Shown here: piece after piece, positions 53,758 to 62,427 of the stretch
Position numbering within the stretch: the stretch's first letter is position 1
How the letters are laid out: the number at the start of each line of letters is the position of its first letter
From: Parvicella tangerina
Lineage (GTDB): Bacteria; Bacteroidota; Bacteroidia; Flavobacteriales_D; Parvicellaceae
DNA: 64,000 nucleotides
Direction of reading: 5' to 3'
Assembly: GCF_907165195.1 (NCBI RefSeq)
Contig: NZ_OU015584.1
Location: 2,738,978 to 2,802,977 of the forward strand
Notes under the pieces: model-generated
What the model saw: only the letters and a program-made list of their open reading frames with translations
What the model was told of the DNA's origin: nothing
The model's database searches: none
Made by a program: the position numbers and the translations under genes

Positions 53758-54687
53758 ATGAATAAGACTAAAAATATACTATTTGTCTTTCTACTGTCCC
53801 TTTTTGGCGGAACAGCTTTTACCCAGTATAATATCGATTTCGGTGTTAAGTTGGGTGGTTCTAATTACCTGGGAGATATCGGTGGAAAAGAACAGACAAG
53901 AAGGAATTTCATTTGGGATATGAAGCTGAGCCAAACCAATTTGGTAGGTGGTATCTACGGTAGATACAAGATCAATGGAACTTTTGGAATTCAAGGTAGT
54001 CTGAACATTGGTAAACTATCTGGTGATGATCAATTATCAGAAAACCCGGGAAGAAATAATAGAAACCTTCGTTTTAAGAATAATATTATCGAGCTTTCAG
54101 CTCGTGGTGAAGTGTATATCTTCGAATTGAATGATGTTGGAAATCACGGTCGTTATTGGGTGGATATGAAAACTTATGCCTTTGGTGGTTTAACTGTTTT
54201 CCATCACAATCCTAAAGGACAAATTTATGGAACTGCTGACTGGCATAAACTTCAGCCTCTTCAAACGGAAGGTGTTGCCTATTCAAACTGGGGATTTGGA
54301 ATTCCTGCTGGTATTGGCCTTTACTTTACCTATAAAAGGAAACATAGATTCGGTTGGGAAATGGCATGGACAACAACGTTTACTGATTATCTGGATGATA
54401 TAAGTGGTTTCTACGCTGATCCAGCAACACTAGGTTCTGATCTAGCGAGAGATTTGGCTAACCAAACTGCTTTGATTACAGATGACCAAAGTATTTTAGC
54501 TAATTATGCTCCACCTTCTGATAACAATATCGGAAAACGAGGTGATCCTACACATAACGATTCTTATTTATACACGACTTTCTCTTATGGATATGTTTTA
54601 CGAGGTAGATCAAACTTCTACACGCAAAACTACGGATGGCTTACTGGACGTAAGAAAACGGTTAGAAAAGTTCGTGCGAAATTCTAA
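53758..54687 (+). CDS. DUF6089-like outer-membrane beta-barrel protein
   Basis: 309-residue protein with signal peptide (ILFVFLLSLFGGTAFTQ) and the family opening FGVKLGGSNYLGDIGGKEQT. Further conserved segments are ELNDVGNHGRYWVDMKTYAF, GIPAGIGLYFTYKRKHRFGW and FTDYLDDISGFYADPATLGS, ending with a basic strand TVRKVRAKF. DUF6089 proteins are Bacteroidota outer-membrane proteins of unknown role. It is a tandem copy of the interrupted gene just upstream, here with no stop in the frame. It has its own promoter and a strong terminator. Confidence 0.85.
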   Translation: MNKTKNILFVFLLSLFGGTAFTQYNIDFGVKLGGSNYLGDIGGKEQTRRNFIWDMKLSQTNLVGGIYGRYKINGTFGIQGSLNIGKLSGDDQLSENPGRNNRNLRFKNNIIELSARGEVYIFELNDVGNHGRYWVDMKTYAFGGLTVFHHNPKGQIYGTADWHKLQPLQTEGVAYSNWGFGIPAGIGLYFTYKRKHRFGWEMAWTTTFTDYLDDISGFYADPATLGSDLARDLANQTALITDDQSILANYAPPSDNNIGKRGDPTHNDSYLYTTFSYGYVLRGRSNFYTQNYGWLTGRKKTVRKVRAKF

Positions 54688-54709
54688 TTTAGACTCAAGT
54701 TATTTTTGA

Positions 54710-54737
54710 AAAAGGTGGACTTCCCAGTTCACCTTTT
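54710..54737 (+). terminator. Rho-independent terminator
   Basis: AAAAGGTGGAC (54710-54720) pairs with GTTCACCTTTT (54727-54737), with one G-T wobble and loop TTCCCA, and runs into a T-rich stretch. It ends the DUF6089-like unit. Confidence 0.82.
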
Positions 54738-54738
54738 T

Positions 54739-54746
54739 TATTTTTG
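54739..54746 (+). promoter_or_regulatory. Putative -7 box of the T9SS type B protein gene
   Basis: TATTTTTG matches TAnnTTTG and ends 18 bases before the ATG at 54765. It overlaps a TTG (54744) that would add seven unlikely residues, which supports ATG 54765 as the start. The -33 region overlaps the terminator hairpin and has no clear element. Confidence 0.4.
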
Positions 54747-54764
54747 TGCGTCTATAGAATAGTT

Positions 54765-57700
54765 ATGAGAAATATCTTTAGCATTAGTTTAATTATACTA
54801 CCACTACTTACTTTTTCGCAATTGGGCAAGAATGGAACCGTTGCTATAAGTTCAAATACGATAGTTAATGAATACACTTATCTTACCTCTGATGTTGCAT
54901 CAGGTAGTTCAACAATAAGTGTTAACTCGTCTTCTCTCAATAATAATGGGCGGTTTTCTGGAGATCTGGAAGGAGGAGATGTAGTATTCATCTATCAAGC
55001 TCAAGGAGCATCTATTGACCTAACAACATTTGGCTATGGCTGGGGAGAAGTAATTGCTTACAATAATGCAGGAAATTATGAGTTTGCAGAAGTTGCAGAT
55101 GTTCCGAACACAACAACAATAACGCTAAGATGCGGACTAAAAAACAACTATTCTTCCAACGGTCATGTACAAGTGATCCGAGTGCCACGTTACGATGACC
55201 TGTCTATAAATGCTGAAGTGACCGCACCAGCCTGGGATGGAACTACAGGAGGCATTGTGGTAATTGAAAGTAAAAACGATGTTAACTTCTTAGCTTCAGG
55301 TACAATAAATGTTTCTGGTCTTGGATTCCGAGGAGGAGTTAGTGAAATCACAAACTCGTACTGGGGAGGTGGTCAATTTGCATCAAACGATCATGATGAA
55401 GGTGCTGCAAAGGGAGAAAGTATCGTTGGATATGTATCTGAATATAATTCGTTAGGCGCAGAGAGAGCGCAAGGAGCCCCAGCAAATGGTGGTGGCGGTG
55501 GAAATGGACACAATGCTGGAGGTGGTGGAGGTGCTAACGGTGGTATCATCGCTAGCTATCAAAATGGTGTGGGTGTTCCTGATCCATCTTACAATACTGC
55601 CTGGGCATTAGAGAGTCCCAGCATAGCAGGAGTATCCTCCTCTGGAGGAGGGCGAGGTGGTTACACGTTTTCAGGATCTGCGCAAAACCCACTCACAACC
55701 GCACCTGGTAATTCTAGTTGGGGAAGTGATAATAGAAGAAATGTAGGAGGTAGAGGAGGTAGACCTCTCGACTATACATCAAACAAAATTTTCTTTGGTG
55801 GTGGTGGAGGCGCTGGAGACCTTAATAACTCTGCAAACTATGGAGGCTCTGGTGGGTCTGGTGGAGGTCTTGTGTTTATTAAAGCTTATGGAAATATTAG
55901 TGGAAGCGGAAGCATTCAAGCCAATGGAAATGATGGAGAGGAGACATCCACAACATCTGCTCCAGCATTTAGTTACGCTGGTGAAGATGGAGCTGGAGGA
56001 GCTGGAGCTGGTGGTACTATTGTATTAGATGCGGTAGGTTCAATAAGTGGCATCACTTGTAACGCCAATGGCGGAAATGGAGGTAATCAAGTACTAGTTC
56101 CTGGAGGCTTTTACTTTGGATCAATTAATGAAGCTGAAGGTCCAGGAGGAGGTGGTAGTGGAGGAAAAATAGTACACTCAGGAGGTTCGTTCACTTCCAG
56201 TCTGCTCGGAGGAAATGGCGGAACCACAAACTCTGGCTCCATGGGAAGTTTTCCTTACAATGGGGCAACTGGTGGTGGTCCAGGAGACCTTTTGGATATA
56301 TCAGCTGATTCCTACAGTTTGTCCGCAGAAAATGACACAATTTGTCCTGGAAACTCAACAACCTTAATAGCTACAATTAGTGGAACACCTCCAACCGGAA
56401 CTTCATTGATATGGTATGACGCAGAGGTTAACGGTAACTTTATAGGTGCTGGAACTAATTTTACAACTGGAAACATTTCGAATGATACAACATTCTACGT
56501 TGGGTTCTGTCCTGGTAGCTATACGATTCCTGTTTCAGTTGTTATGGGCACTAGTTTTAATTACGATACTACAAACATCTCTATAAGTGATGAGAATTGT
56601 GGTCAGGCTGATGGATCAATCAATGGTATTACTGTCTCTGGAGGAGCACAACCTTTGCAATATGAATGGAACGGAATTCTTTCTGCCAATCAAGACTTGT
56701 CAAATGCATCAACAGGGAACTACACGTTGGTTATTACTGATAACAATGGTTGTGCGGCAACAATTGGAACGTTTAACGTTGGTGAAAATGTAGGGCCGAC
56801 AATCGATACTACTAATATGAATATCATAGACGATCAGTGTTCGCAGAGTATTGGTGGCATATCAGGGATAGCAGTTAGCGGAGTTTCTCCTTTTTCATAC
56901 ACTTGGAATGGTGCTAGTTCAACAACTGCTGACTTAAATAATATTTCTGGAGGTTTATATGATTTAGAAGTAACTGACGCTTTCGGGTGTTCAAGTACTG
57001 TTGTAGATATCGAAGTTAATAACTCTTCTGGACCAAGTATAGATACCACTAACCTGATAATCACTGACGATCATTGTGGTCAGTCTATTGGAAGTATTTC
57101 AGGTATTACATCATCAGGAGCGAGCCCTTTTAACTACACTTGGAATGGCTCTCCTACAAACTCTGAAGATACCGTTGGTCTTGCCTCCGGAACGTATGAA
57201 CTAATTGTTGTGGATACCTACGGCTGTGCAGATACAGTTTCTGATATCATTATTCAGAATATTTCTGGGCCAACCATTGACACGTCTTCTATTCAGATTT
57301 CTCCAGAAAGTTGTGACGCGCAAAATGGAGCTATCAGTGGAATTACAGTTTCAGGTAGTTCCCCGTTTTCATATTCATGGAATGGAAGTTCACTTCCTTT
57401 AGATATTTCCGGACTATCTGATGGTTTATATGACCTTACCGTTGAAGATGCTTTTGGGTGTCAAGCCACCATAACTGGCATTGAAGTAGAAGACCTTGGC
57501 TTTCCTACAGCCAGTATCAACTACAGCCCAACAGAAGTTTTTGTGGGAGACTCAGTAATGTTTGTCGACAACTCCACAGAAAATATTATTAATTCAGTAT
57601 TTCATTTGTCAAATGGAACAACAATTAATGATACAATAGCTATTGAATACTTTGAAGACCGAGGAGTATATGATGTTTGTCTGGTCGTAACAAATAATTA

Positions 57701-58022
57701 TGGATGTACGGATTCTACTTGTACTGAAATTACAGTATCTCCAGCCATTGTCGATATTATTGTCCCCAATATCTTTACGCCTAATCAAGATGGTGAGAAC
57801 GACTACTTTAAAATTTCTGGGCTTAATGATAATTATAGTATTCAAATATTTAATAGATGGGGACAAGTAGTATTCTCTGAAAGTCCTTACCTAACTCCGT
57901 GGGATGGTACAGCGGCAAATGGAAAACCATTATCCGAAGGGACATACTATTATGTTCTCAAAAATATTAATCCAACTGAAAACCTGGACGATTACTCCGG
58001 AGTAGTCATGTTGAATAGATAA
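54765..58022 (+). CDS. T9SS-secreted Gly-rich / SprB-repeat adhesin-like protein with type B sorting domain
   Basis: 1085-residue surface-protein candidate. Signal peptide MRNIFSISLIILPLLTFSQ; an N-terminal beta region; a Gly-rich domain (about 160-510, with runs such as GGGGNGHNAGGGGGANGG); an Ig-like domain (about 515-600); four SprB-type repeats (about 602-908), each ending in a NGC/FGC/YGC motif such as YTLVITDNNGC and YDLEVTDAFGC; a PKD-like domain (about 912-992); and a C-terminal gliding-associated type B domain with VPNIFTPNQDGENDYFKI, IQIFNRWGQVVF and LSEGTYYYVLKNI. Type B cargo normally needs a PorP/SprF partner, and one is encoded next to gldK in this window. Adhesion is inferred from the repeat architecture. 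Confidence 0.9.
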   Translation: MRNIFSISLIILPLLTFSQLGKNGTVAISSNTIVNEYTYLTSDVASGSSTISVNSSSLNNNGRFSGDLEGGDVVFIYQAQGASIDLTTFGYGWGEVIAYNNAGNYEFAEVADVPNTTTITLRCGLKNNYSSNGHVQVIRVPRYDDLSINAEVTAPAWDGTTGGIVVIESKNDVNFLASGTINVSGLGFRGGVSEITNSYWGGGQFASNDHDEGAAKGESIVGYVSEYNSLGAERAQGAPANGGGGGNGHNAGGGGGANGGIIASYQNGVGVPDPSYNTAWALESPSIAGVSSSGGGRGGYTFSGSAQNPLTTAPGNSSWGSDNRRNVGGRGGRPLDYTSNKIFFGGGGGAGDLNNSANYGGSGGSGGGLVFIKAYGNISGSGSIQANGNDGEETSTTSAPAFSYAGEDGAGGAGAGGTIVLDAVGSISGITCNANGGNGGNQVLVPGGFYFGSINEAEGPGGGGSGGKIVHSGGSFTSSLLGGNGGTTNSGSMGSFPYNGATGGGPGDLLDISADSYSLSAENDTICPGNSTTLIATISGTPPTGTSLIWYDAEVNGNFIGAGTNFTTGNISNDTTFYVGFCPGSYTIPVSVVMGTSFNYDTTNISISDENCGQADGSINGITVSGGAQPLQYEWNGILSANQDLSNASTGNYTLVITDNNGCAATIGTFNVGENVGPTIDTTNMNIIDDQCSQSIGGISGIAVSGVSPFSYTWNGASSTTADLNNISGGLYDLEVTDAFGCSSTVVDIEVNNSSGPSIDTTNLIITDDHCGQSIGSISGITSSGASPFNYTWNGSPTNSEDTVGLASGTYELIVVDTYGCADTVSDIIIQNISGPTIDTSSIQISPESCDAQNGAISGITVSGSSPFSYSWNGSSLPLDISGLSDGLYDLTVEDAFGCQATITGIEVEDLGFPTASINYSPTEVFVGDSVMFVDNSTENIINSVFHLSNGTTINDTIAIEYFEDRGVYDVCLVVTNNYGCTDSTCTEITVSPAIVDIIVPNIFTPNQDGENDYFKISGLNDNYSIQIFNRWGQVVFSESPYLTPWDGTAANGKPLSEGTYYYVLKNINPTENLDDYSGVVMLNR

Positions 58023-58036
58023 TTATCAGAAGAGAT

Positions 58037-59329
58037 TTATTTTAATAGCTTCTTGAATTGTACTGCCTGAACAGATCGTTCGAACTGCTGAATATTATCC
58101 TTAGGAACTTTCTGCTTTCCATGAAGCATATAGGCTTCATGTTGTTTTTTTAAATACTGATAAATCTCCTCCCCTTCATCTCTTGAGAAGGTATGTCCTG
58201 CCCCAGCTTTCTCAACAAATGCAGCTGCATCTCCATCCTTTGGACCTATAACTAACAGTTGATTTTGACTGGCCAAATATTCAAATAACTTTCCCGTAAT
58301 GATACCTTTTGAGTTGGCTACATTGGGTATTACCAACAGCAAAATAGTTGCGTTCAGTTGATAGTTGACTATTTCATCATGCGGAACCTGAGGGAAAAAC
58401 TCATAGGTAATCCCAGCCTCTTTCATATAAGTCGATATTGCATTCGATAGTTTACCTACAAACTTAAGTTCAACCTTGCCTGAAACTTCTTTACATAACT
58501 TAGCATAAGCATTTAGAAATACATGTGGCTCGTATTGCTCAGACATCGTTCCCGTATAGACTATCGAAAAAATATCATCATCTACACCATTCAATTCCTT
58601 AAAGTCTTCTGCATCGAAACCATTCGAAATGACCTTAATCTTTTCTTCATTTAAGTCAAACCCAGCACCTTTCGATAAAAACATTTCCCTCAGCCCGTCA
58701 CTCACCGTTGTGATGAGGTCGGCTCCTCGCAAGACATCTCGTTCATAACCTTTATCGATCTCATGAGAGAACTTGGAGTGCCCCAATAATTGATAATAAT
58801 AAATATCTGTCCAAGGATCTCGTAAGTCCGCAATCCAATTGATATGAGGAAACTTCTTTTTAAGCTTTAAACCGATCAATTGAGTTGAATGCGGAGGGCT
58901 CGTAGTAATCACATTTGTGATATTTTTTGATTCAATCACTTCAACTGCTGCTGAATAGGCATACCTATTCCACCCCTTTCTTGGATCGGGAATGAACAAA
59001 TGACTTCTTATGCTGCTCAACAGTTTGTTCGACTTCTTTTTTACATCAACATTGGAAAATCCAGCTTTAGGAACTTTATCCTTTCCTACCAATCGCTCAT
59101 AGAGGCTAAAGTAATTGATTGCTTTCGTCTTGATAACTTCAACTTCCTTCCTTATGTCGTTATTTAAAGACTCATCTAAATGTGGATAAGATGCGTACTT
59201 TTCATCAACGGTTAAAACATGTACTTCAACACCTATTTGAGACAAATACTTAGAAAGCTTTAACCACCGCTGAACCCCCGCACCTCCACTTGGAGGCCAG
59301 TAATACGTGATGATAAGCACTTTCTTCAT
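58037..59329 (-). CDS. GT4-like glycosyltransferase
   Basis: 430-residue GT-B glycosyltransferase, probably acting on a surface glycan or lipid-linked precursor. The N-terminal domain begins VLIITYYWPPSGGAGVQRWL, and acceptor-side segments include TTSPPHSTQLIGLKLKKKF and WIADLRDPWTDIYYYQ. The C-terminal nucleotide-sugar domain has FSIVYTGTMSEQYEP, then ANSKGIITGKLFEYLASQNQ. It begins one base after the YfhO-family gene, so the pair is likely functionally linked. Donor and acceptor are unknown. Confidence 0.88.
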   Translation of the reverse strand: MKKVLIITYYWPPSGGAGVQRWLKLSKYLSQIGVEVHVLTVDEKYASYPHLDESLNNDIRKEVEVIKTKAINYFSLYERLVGKDKVPKAGFSNVDVKKKSNKLLSSIRSHLFIPDPRKGWNRYAYSAAVEVIESKNITNVITTSPPHSTQLIGLKLKKKFPHINWIADLRDPWTDIYYYQLLGHSKFSHEIDKGYERDVLRGADLITTVSDGLREMFLSKGAGFDLNEEKIKVISNGFDAEDFKELNGVDDDIFSIVYTGTMSEQYEPHVFLNAYAKLCKEVSGKVELKFVGKLSNAISTYMKEAGITYEFFPQVPHDEIVNYQLNATILLLVIPNVANSKGIITGKLFEYLASQNQLLVIGPKDGDAAAFVEKAGAGHTFSRDEGEEIYQYLKKQHEAYMLHGKQKVPKDNIQQFERSVQAVQFKKLLK

Positions 59330-59330
59330 T

Positions 59331-62234
59331 TTACAAAATCAATTCAGAGGATTCGTCTTCAGTAACCAGCGGATGCTTTTTGTAAATCAAAAACAATAAT
59401 GAAAGAAGCAACAATATAATCAATGTTGAGGTCAGCAATGAAATTACACCTCCCGTACTGTAAGCTGGCACATCATACTCAAAAGTAATGGTATGATCTC
59501 CTTGAGGAACTGTCATTCCTCGAAGAATATAATTGGCTCTAAAGTAAGGAGCCGGTTGATCATCAATGTAGGCTTTCCATCCATAAGGATAGAACACCTC
59601 AGAGAATATTACGGTCTCATCTTTACTGCTTGAAAACTCGTAGACGAGCTTATTTGGAGAGTATGACTTCATCGCAACCATCGCATCACTCGACTTCCCT
59701 CCAGTAGCAGTTATTTGATCTTTGAATTCCTGACCAACTATTGCTTCTGCACCAGCGTTAAAACCACTTCCCTTCTTCATAGACATTAACTCCTCATCAG
59801 CACTTTCTACGAACTTCACTTTGTCTACAATCCACACAGGACCAAGAGCATTAGGGTTAGGATTAACTCCAACACTCTTTACCTTATTACTCTCCGTGTA
59901 ATCATATTGAACCATATACTTTACATTCATCATGTTAAGTATTTGCTCGATTTCAAGTTCGTTGAAGAAATCAAATATATCCTGAATCCTTCTCAGTTTA
60001 GCTCCGTGATAACCTCCAAGTGACTTATAAAAATAGCTCGTTCTTGACTCTGAGGTTAACCCCTGAAAATTAGCTACTCTAAAGTTTGTCAGTCTATTTA
60101 GAACAGAGAATTTAGCCACTTCTCTTGCTTGATTATCCAAAGGCACTTCTGAATTGCTATTCAATGCTGTCAATTCCTTTTTTACAGAATCTGCTATCCA
60201 TGGTTGTTCTGAGACTTCCATATCATAAATCTGATTATCTCCTGGCAATACATTAAAAGGCAATTGATGTGCTTCTTTTGGTTCCCAGTAATGGTATTCC
60301 CCAGCTTCGTCTTTTTTATTATTCAAATACTTAAGGTCAACAGGGATTAAATCAACCAGCAAGAAAACTCCCAAACCTCCAAGCATAATAAACTTTGATA
60401 TTTTCTCTTTGACGAAGAGAAAAACTAACAGAAATAAAACAGCTGTAAATCCAAAGGCCTTTAAAGCATCATCTTTAATAATTCCAATTCGAAATTCTCT
60501 TAAATTCTCTGAATAATCCATAAAGTATTGGCTAACTTGAGAGGAAAATTGAGACTTAAGCTCAGGATTCTGTTGGATAGTTTGCGTTAAATAATTCTGA
60601 TACATCTCCCCTGTTTGAGAAAGTCCCTCAGGAAGATGAAAGAATGCAGTAGGGTTAAGCCATACAATCAAAGTAGCAAAGGCAACAATTCCACTACCAA
60701 TATACAGCTTAAGCATGTTTTCCTTAACCTTCTCCCTATCCTTAATCAATTTCGAGAGAAAAAGTACTCCCATCAGTGGAATTAACATGTTACTCACAAC
60801 AAGAATCATAGTAACCGCCCTGAACTTAGAGTACATTGGGAAATACTTAATGAACAACTCTGAGAAACCAATAAAGTTCTTTCCCCAAGCAAGCATTACC
60901 GTCATCAATGTAGCGATAGTGATAAACCATATAAGTCTTCGGTTCCAAATACTTAAAGCAATCAGTACTACAAATAGAAAAAGTACAACTCCTGCCATTT
61001 GCAGAAAAGCAGATATGATAGTCAATACCGTAACACCAAATAAAATCCAATTGAGCTTTCCATCACTAAAAACAAGTGATAAAAGAGCCATTAAACAAAG
61101 AAGAACTCCAATAAAAACAGGTCCATTAGTTAACCCTTGTTGTCCATAATAACCTCGCTCTGCCTTTGCTGGTAATTCCGCAAGGTTTAAACCTCCTCCT
61201 TGCGCAAATAGTTCATCGACAGATAATGAACTTAAGTCTGCAGTCATCTGCTCTGTCAGTTGCTCTGCTCTTGAAGGAAACAGAGTTTCCAGATTCTTCA
61301 ACTCTGGATCATTATTCCCCCCTCCCTTTAAAGATGGAAAAACAAAAGTAAATGTCTCTCCTGTTCCATAGCTCCAAGCCAGAATATAATCAGTATCCAA
61401 ACCATCTTTGGCATCACTAGCAGAGTCTTTGGCCATTTCGGCTTGACTTTTTATGGTCAGAAAGTTCTCTCCTCTAATCGTATGTTTAGAATACTCATAA
61501 GTCCCCCATAGTCCTGGCAAACTAGTAAGCATAGCTAAAATTGATCCAGCCGCAATGATTCCAATTTTCTTTCCTAGGTCTCCATACTTTTTTTCAAATA
61601 AATATTCCCCCAAAAAATAAATCCCAATCACTCCAATAATAATCATAGTGTAATAGGATATTTGAGGATGATTGGCCCACCATTGCATCGCAAAGAAAAA
61701 AGTAAAAAGAATTCCTCCTTTCAATGCATTACCACGAAAAGTGTAGATAAAACTACCTAATACTGCTGGCATGAAGGCAACCGCCTTAATTTTTGTCATG
61801 TGACCAGCTTGCATACCGATCATAAAATTTGAAGATAAACCAAACCCAATTGCACCCAAAAGCGCAAGCCATGGATCAACTTTAAGACACATCAATAAAA
61901 TGTAGAACCCAATAAATAAAAGCCATAAAGTAGATATCGGACGGGGAAGACCAAAAGTCATTACCTCATACGCTATTCGCATTAAATTATTGTCCTTTCT
62001 AATAGAGATCTGATCGGCAGGCATTCCTCCAAAAGCAGCCCCAGTCCACAAAGCTTCTGTTCCAGTCTTGTCTCTAAAGTCTTTGACTTCCTTAGACATT
62101 CCCTGATACATCGTAATATCATGAGTTTCAAGAGAATTCTCAAAAGCTGGATAGAAATATATAATACTAAAGATTAAAAGTATAGCTAACGCAACAACGT
62201 GTGGGAGTATCTTAGTCCAATTTATTTTGTTCAT
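59331..62234 (-). CDS. YfhO-family multi-spanning membrane protein
   Basis: 967-residue membrane protein with about a dozen hydrophobic helices, a first periplasmic loop (DITMYQGMSKEVKDFRDKTG, then ALWTGAAFGGMPADQ) of the kind seen in GT-C glycosyltransferases, and a large C-terminal extracytoplasmic domain (about 640-920) followed by a last helix and a cytoplasmic tail. Features such as GFGLSSNFMIGMQAGHMTKI and FSEVFYPYGWKAYID match the YfhO family. Related proteins transfer sugars from lipid carriers. It overlaps the upstream small membrane-protein gene by 23 bases and precedes the GT4 gene. Confidence 0.85.
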   Translation of the reverse strand: MNKINWTKILPHVVALAILLIFSIIYFYPAFENSLETHDITMYQGMSKEVKDFRDKTGTEALWTGAAFGGMPADQISIRKDNNLMRIAYEVMTFGLPRPISTLWLLFIGFYILLMCLKVDPWLALLGAIGFGLSSNFMIGMQAGHMTKIKAVAFMPAVLGSFIYTFRGNALKGGILFTFFFAMQWWANHPQISYYTMIIIGVIGIYFLGEYLFEKKYGDLGKKIGIIAAGSILAMLTSLPGLWGTYEYSKHTIRGENFLTIKSQAEMAKDSASDAKDGLDTDYILAWSYGTGETFTFVFPSLKGGGNNDPELKNLETLFPSRAEQLTEQMTADLSSLSVDELFAQGGGLNLAELPAKAERGYYGQQGLTNGPVFIGVLLCLMALLSLVFSDGKLNWILFGVTVLTIISAFLQMAGVVLFLFVVLIALSIWNRRLIWFITIATLMTVMLAWGKNFIGFSELFIKYFPMYSKFRAVTMILVVSNMLIPLMGVLFLSKLIKDREKVKENMLKLYIGSGIVAFATLIVWLNPTAFFHLPEGLSQTGEMYQNYLTQTIQQNPELKSQFSSQVSQYFMDYSENLREFRIGIIKDDALKAFGFTAVLFLLVFLFVKEKISKFIMLGGLGVFLLVDLIPVDLKYLNNKKDEAGEYHYWEPKEAHQLPFNVLPGDNQIYDMEVSEQPWIADSVKKELTALNSNSEVPLDNQAREVAKFSVLNRLTNFRVANFQGLTSESRTSYFYKSLGGYHGAKLRRIQDIFDFFNELEIEQILNMMNVKYMVQYDYTESNKVKSVGVNPNPNALGPVWIVDKVKFVESADEELMSMKKGSGFNAGAEAIVGQEFKDQITATGGKSSDAMVAMKSYSPNKLVYEFSSSKDETVIFSEVFYPYGWKAYIDDQPAPYFRANYILRGMTVPQGDHTITFEYDVPAYSTGGVISLLTSTLIILLLLSLLFLIYKKHPLVTEDESSELIL

Positions 62235-62427
62235 CTTGATTATTTTCTTCTACTATTTCATAATCAACATACTCTCCTTCTTTGGAGGCAGAGGTCTTTC
62301 GATTATCGTGTTCTAAATTATCATTAATTTTCGACAATACCCTTCCCTTTATCAAACCATTATAAATTAAGATAGCAACTAAGATGATCAGCAGAATTTC
62401 GTATAAGCCAGAATAACCTGCAATCAT
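62212..62427 (-). CDS. Small membrane protein (71 aa), DUF4834-like
   Basis: 71 residues: one N-terminal transmembrane helix (YEILLIILVAILIYNGLI) and a hydrophilic, acidic tail ending VEENNQDEQNKLD. It resembles small DUF4834 proteins of Bacteroidota, but the match is weak. Its ATG overlaps the carB stop by one base (TAATG), and its end overlaps the start of the YfhO-family gene by 23 bases. This tight coupling is the best evidence that it is expressed. Confidence 0.6.
   Translation of the reverse strand: MIAGYSGLYEILLIILVAILIYNGLIKGRVLSKINDNLEHDNRKTSASKEGEYVDYEIVEENNQDEQNKLD

Noticed and set aside
54744-54764. TTG start adding seven residues before the type B T9SS protein
   Set aside because: It lies inside a -7 box, and the ATG at 54765 begins a clean signal peptide.
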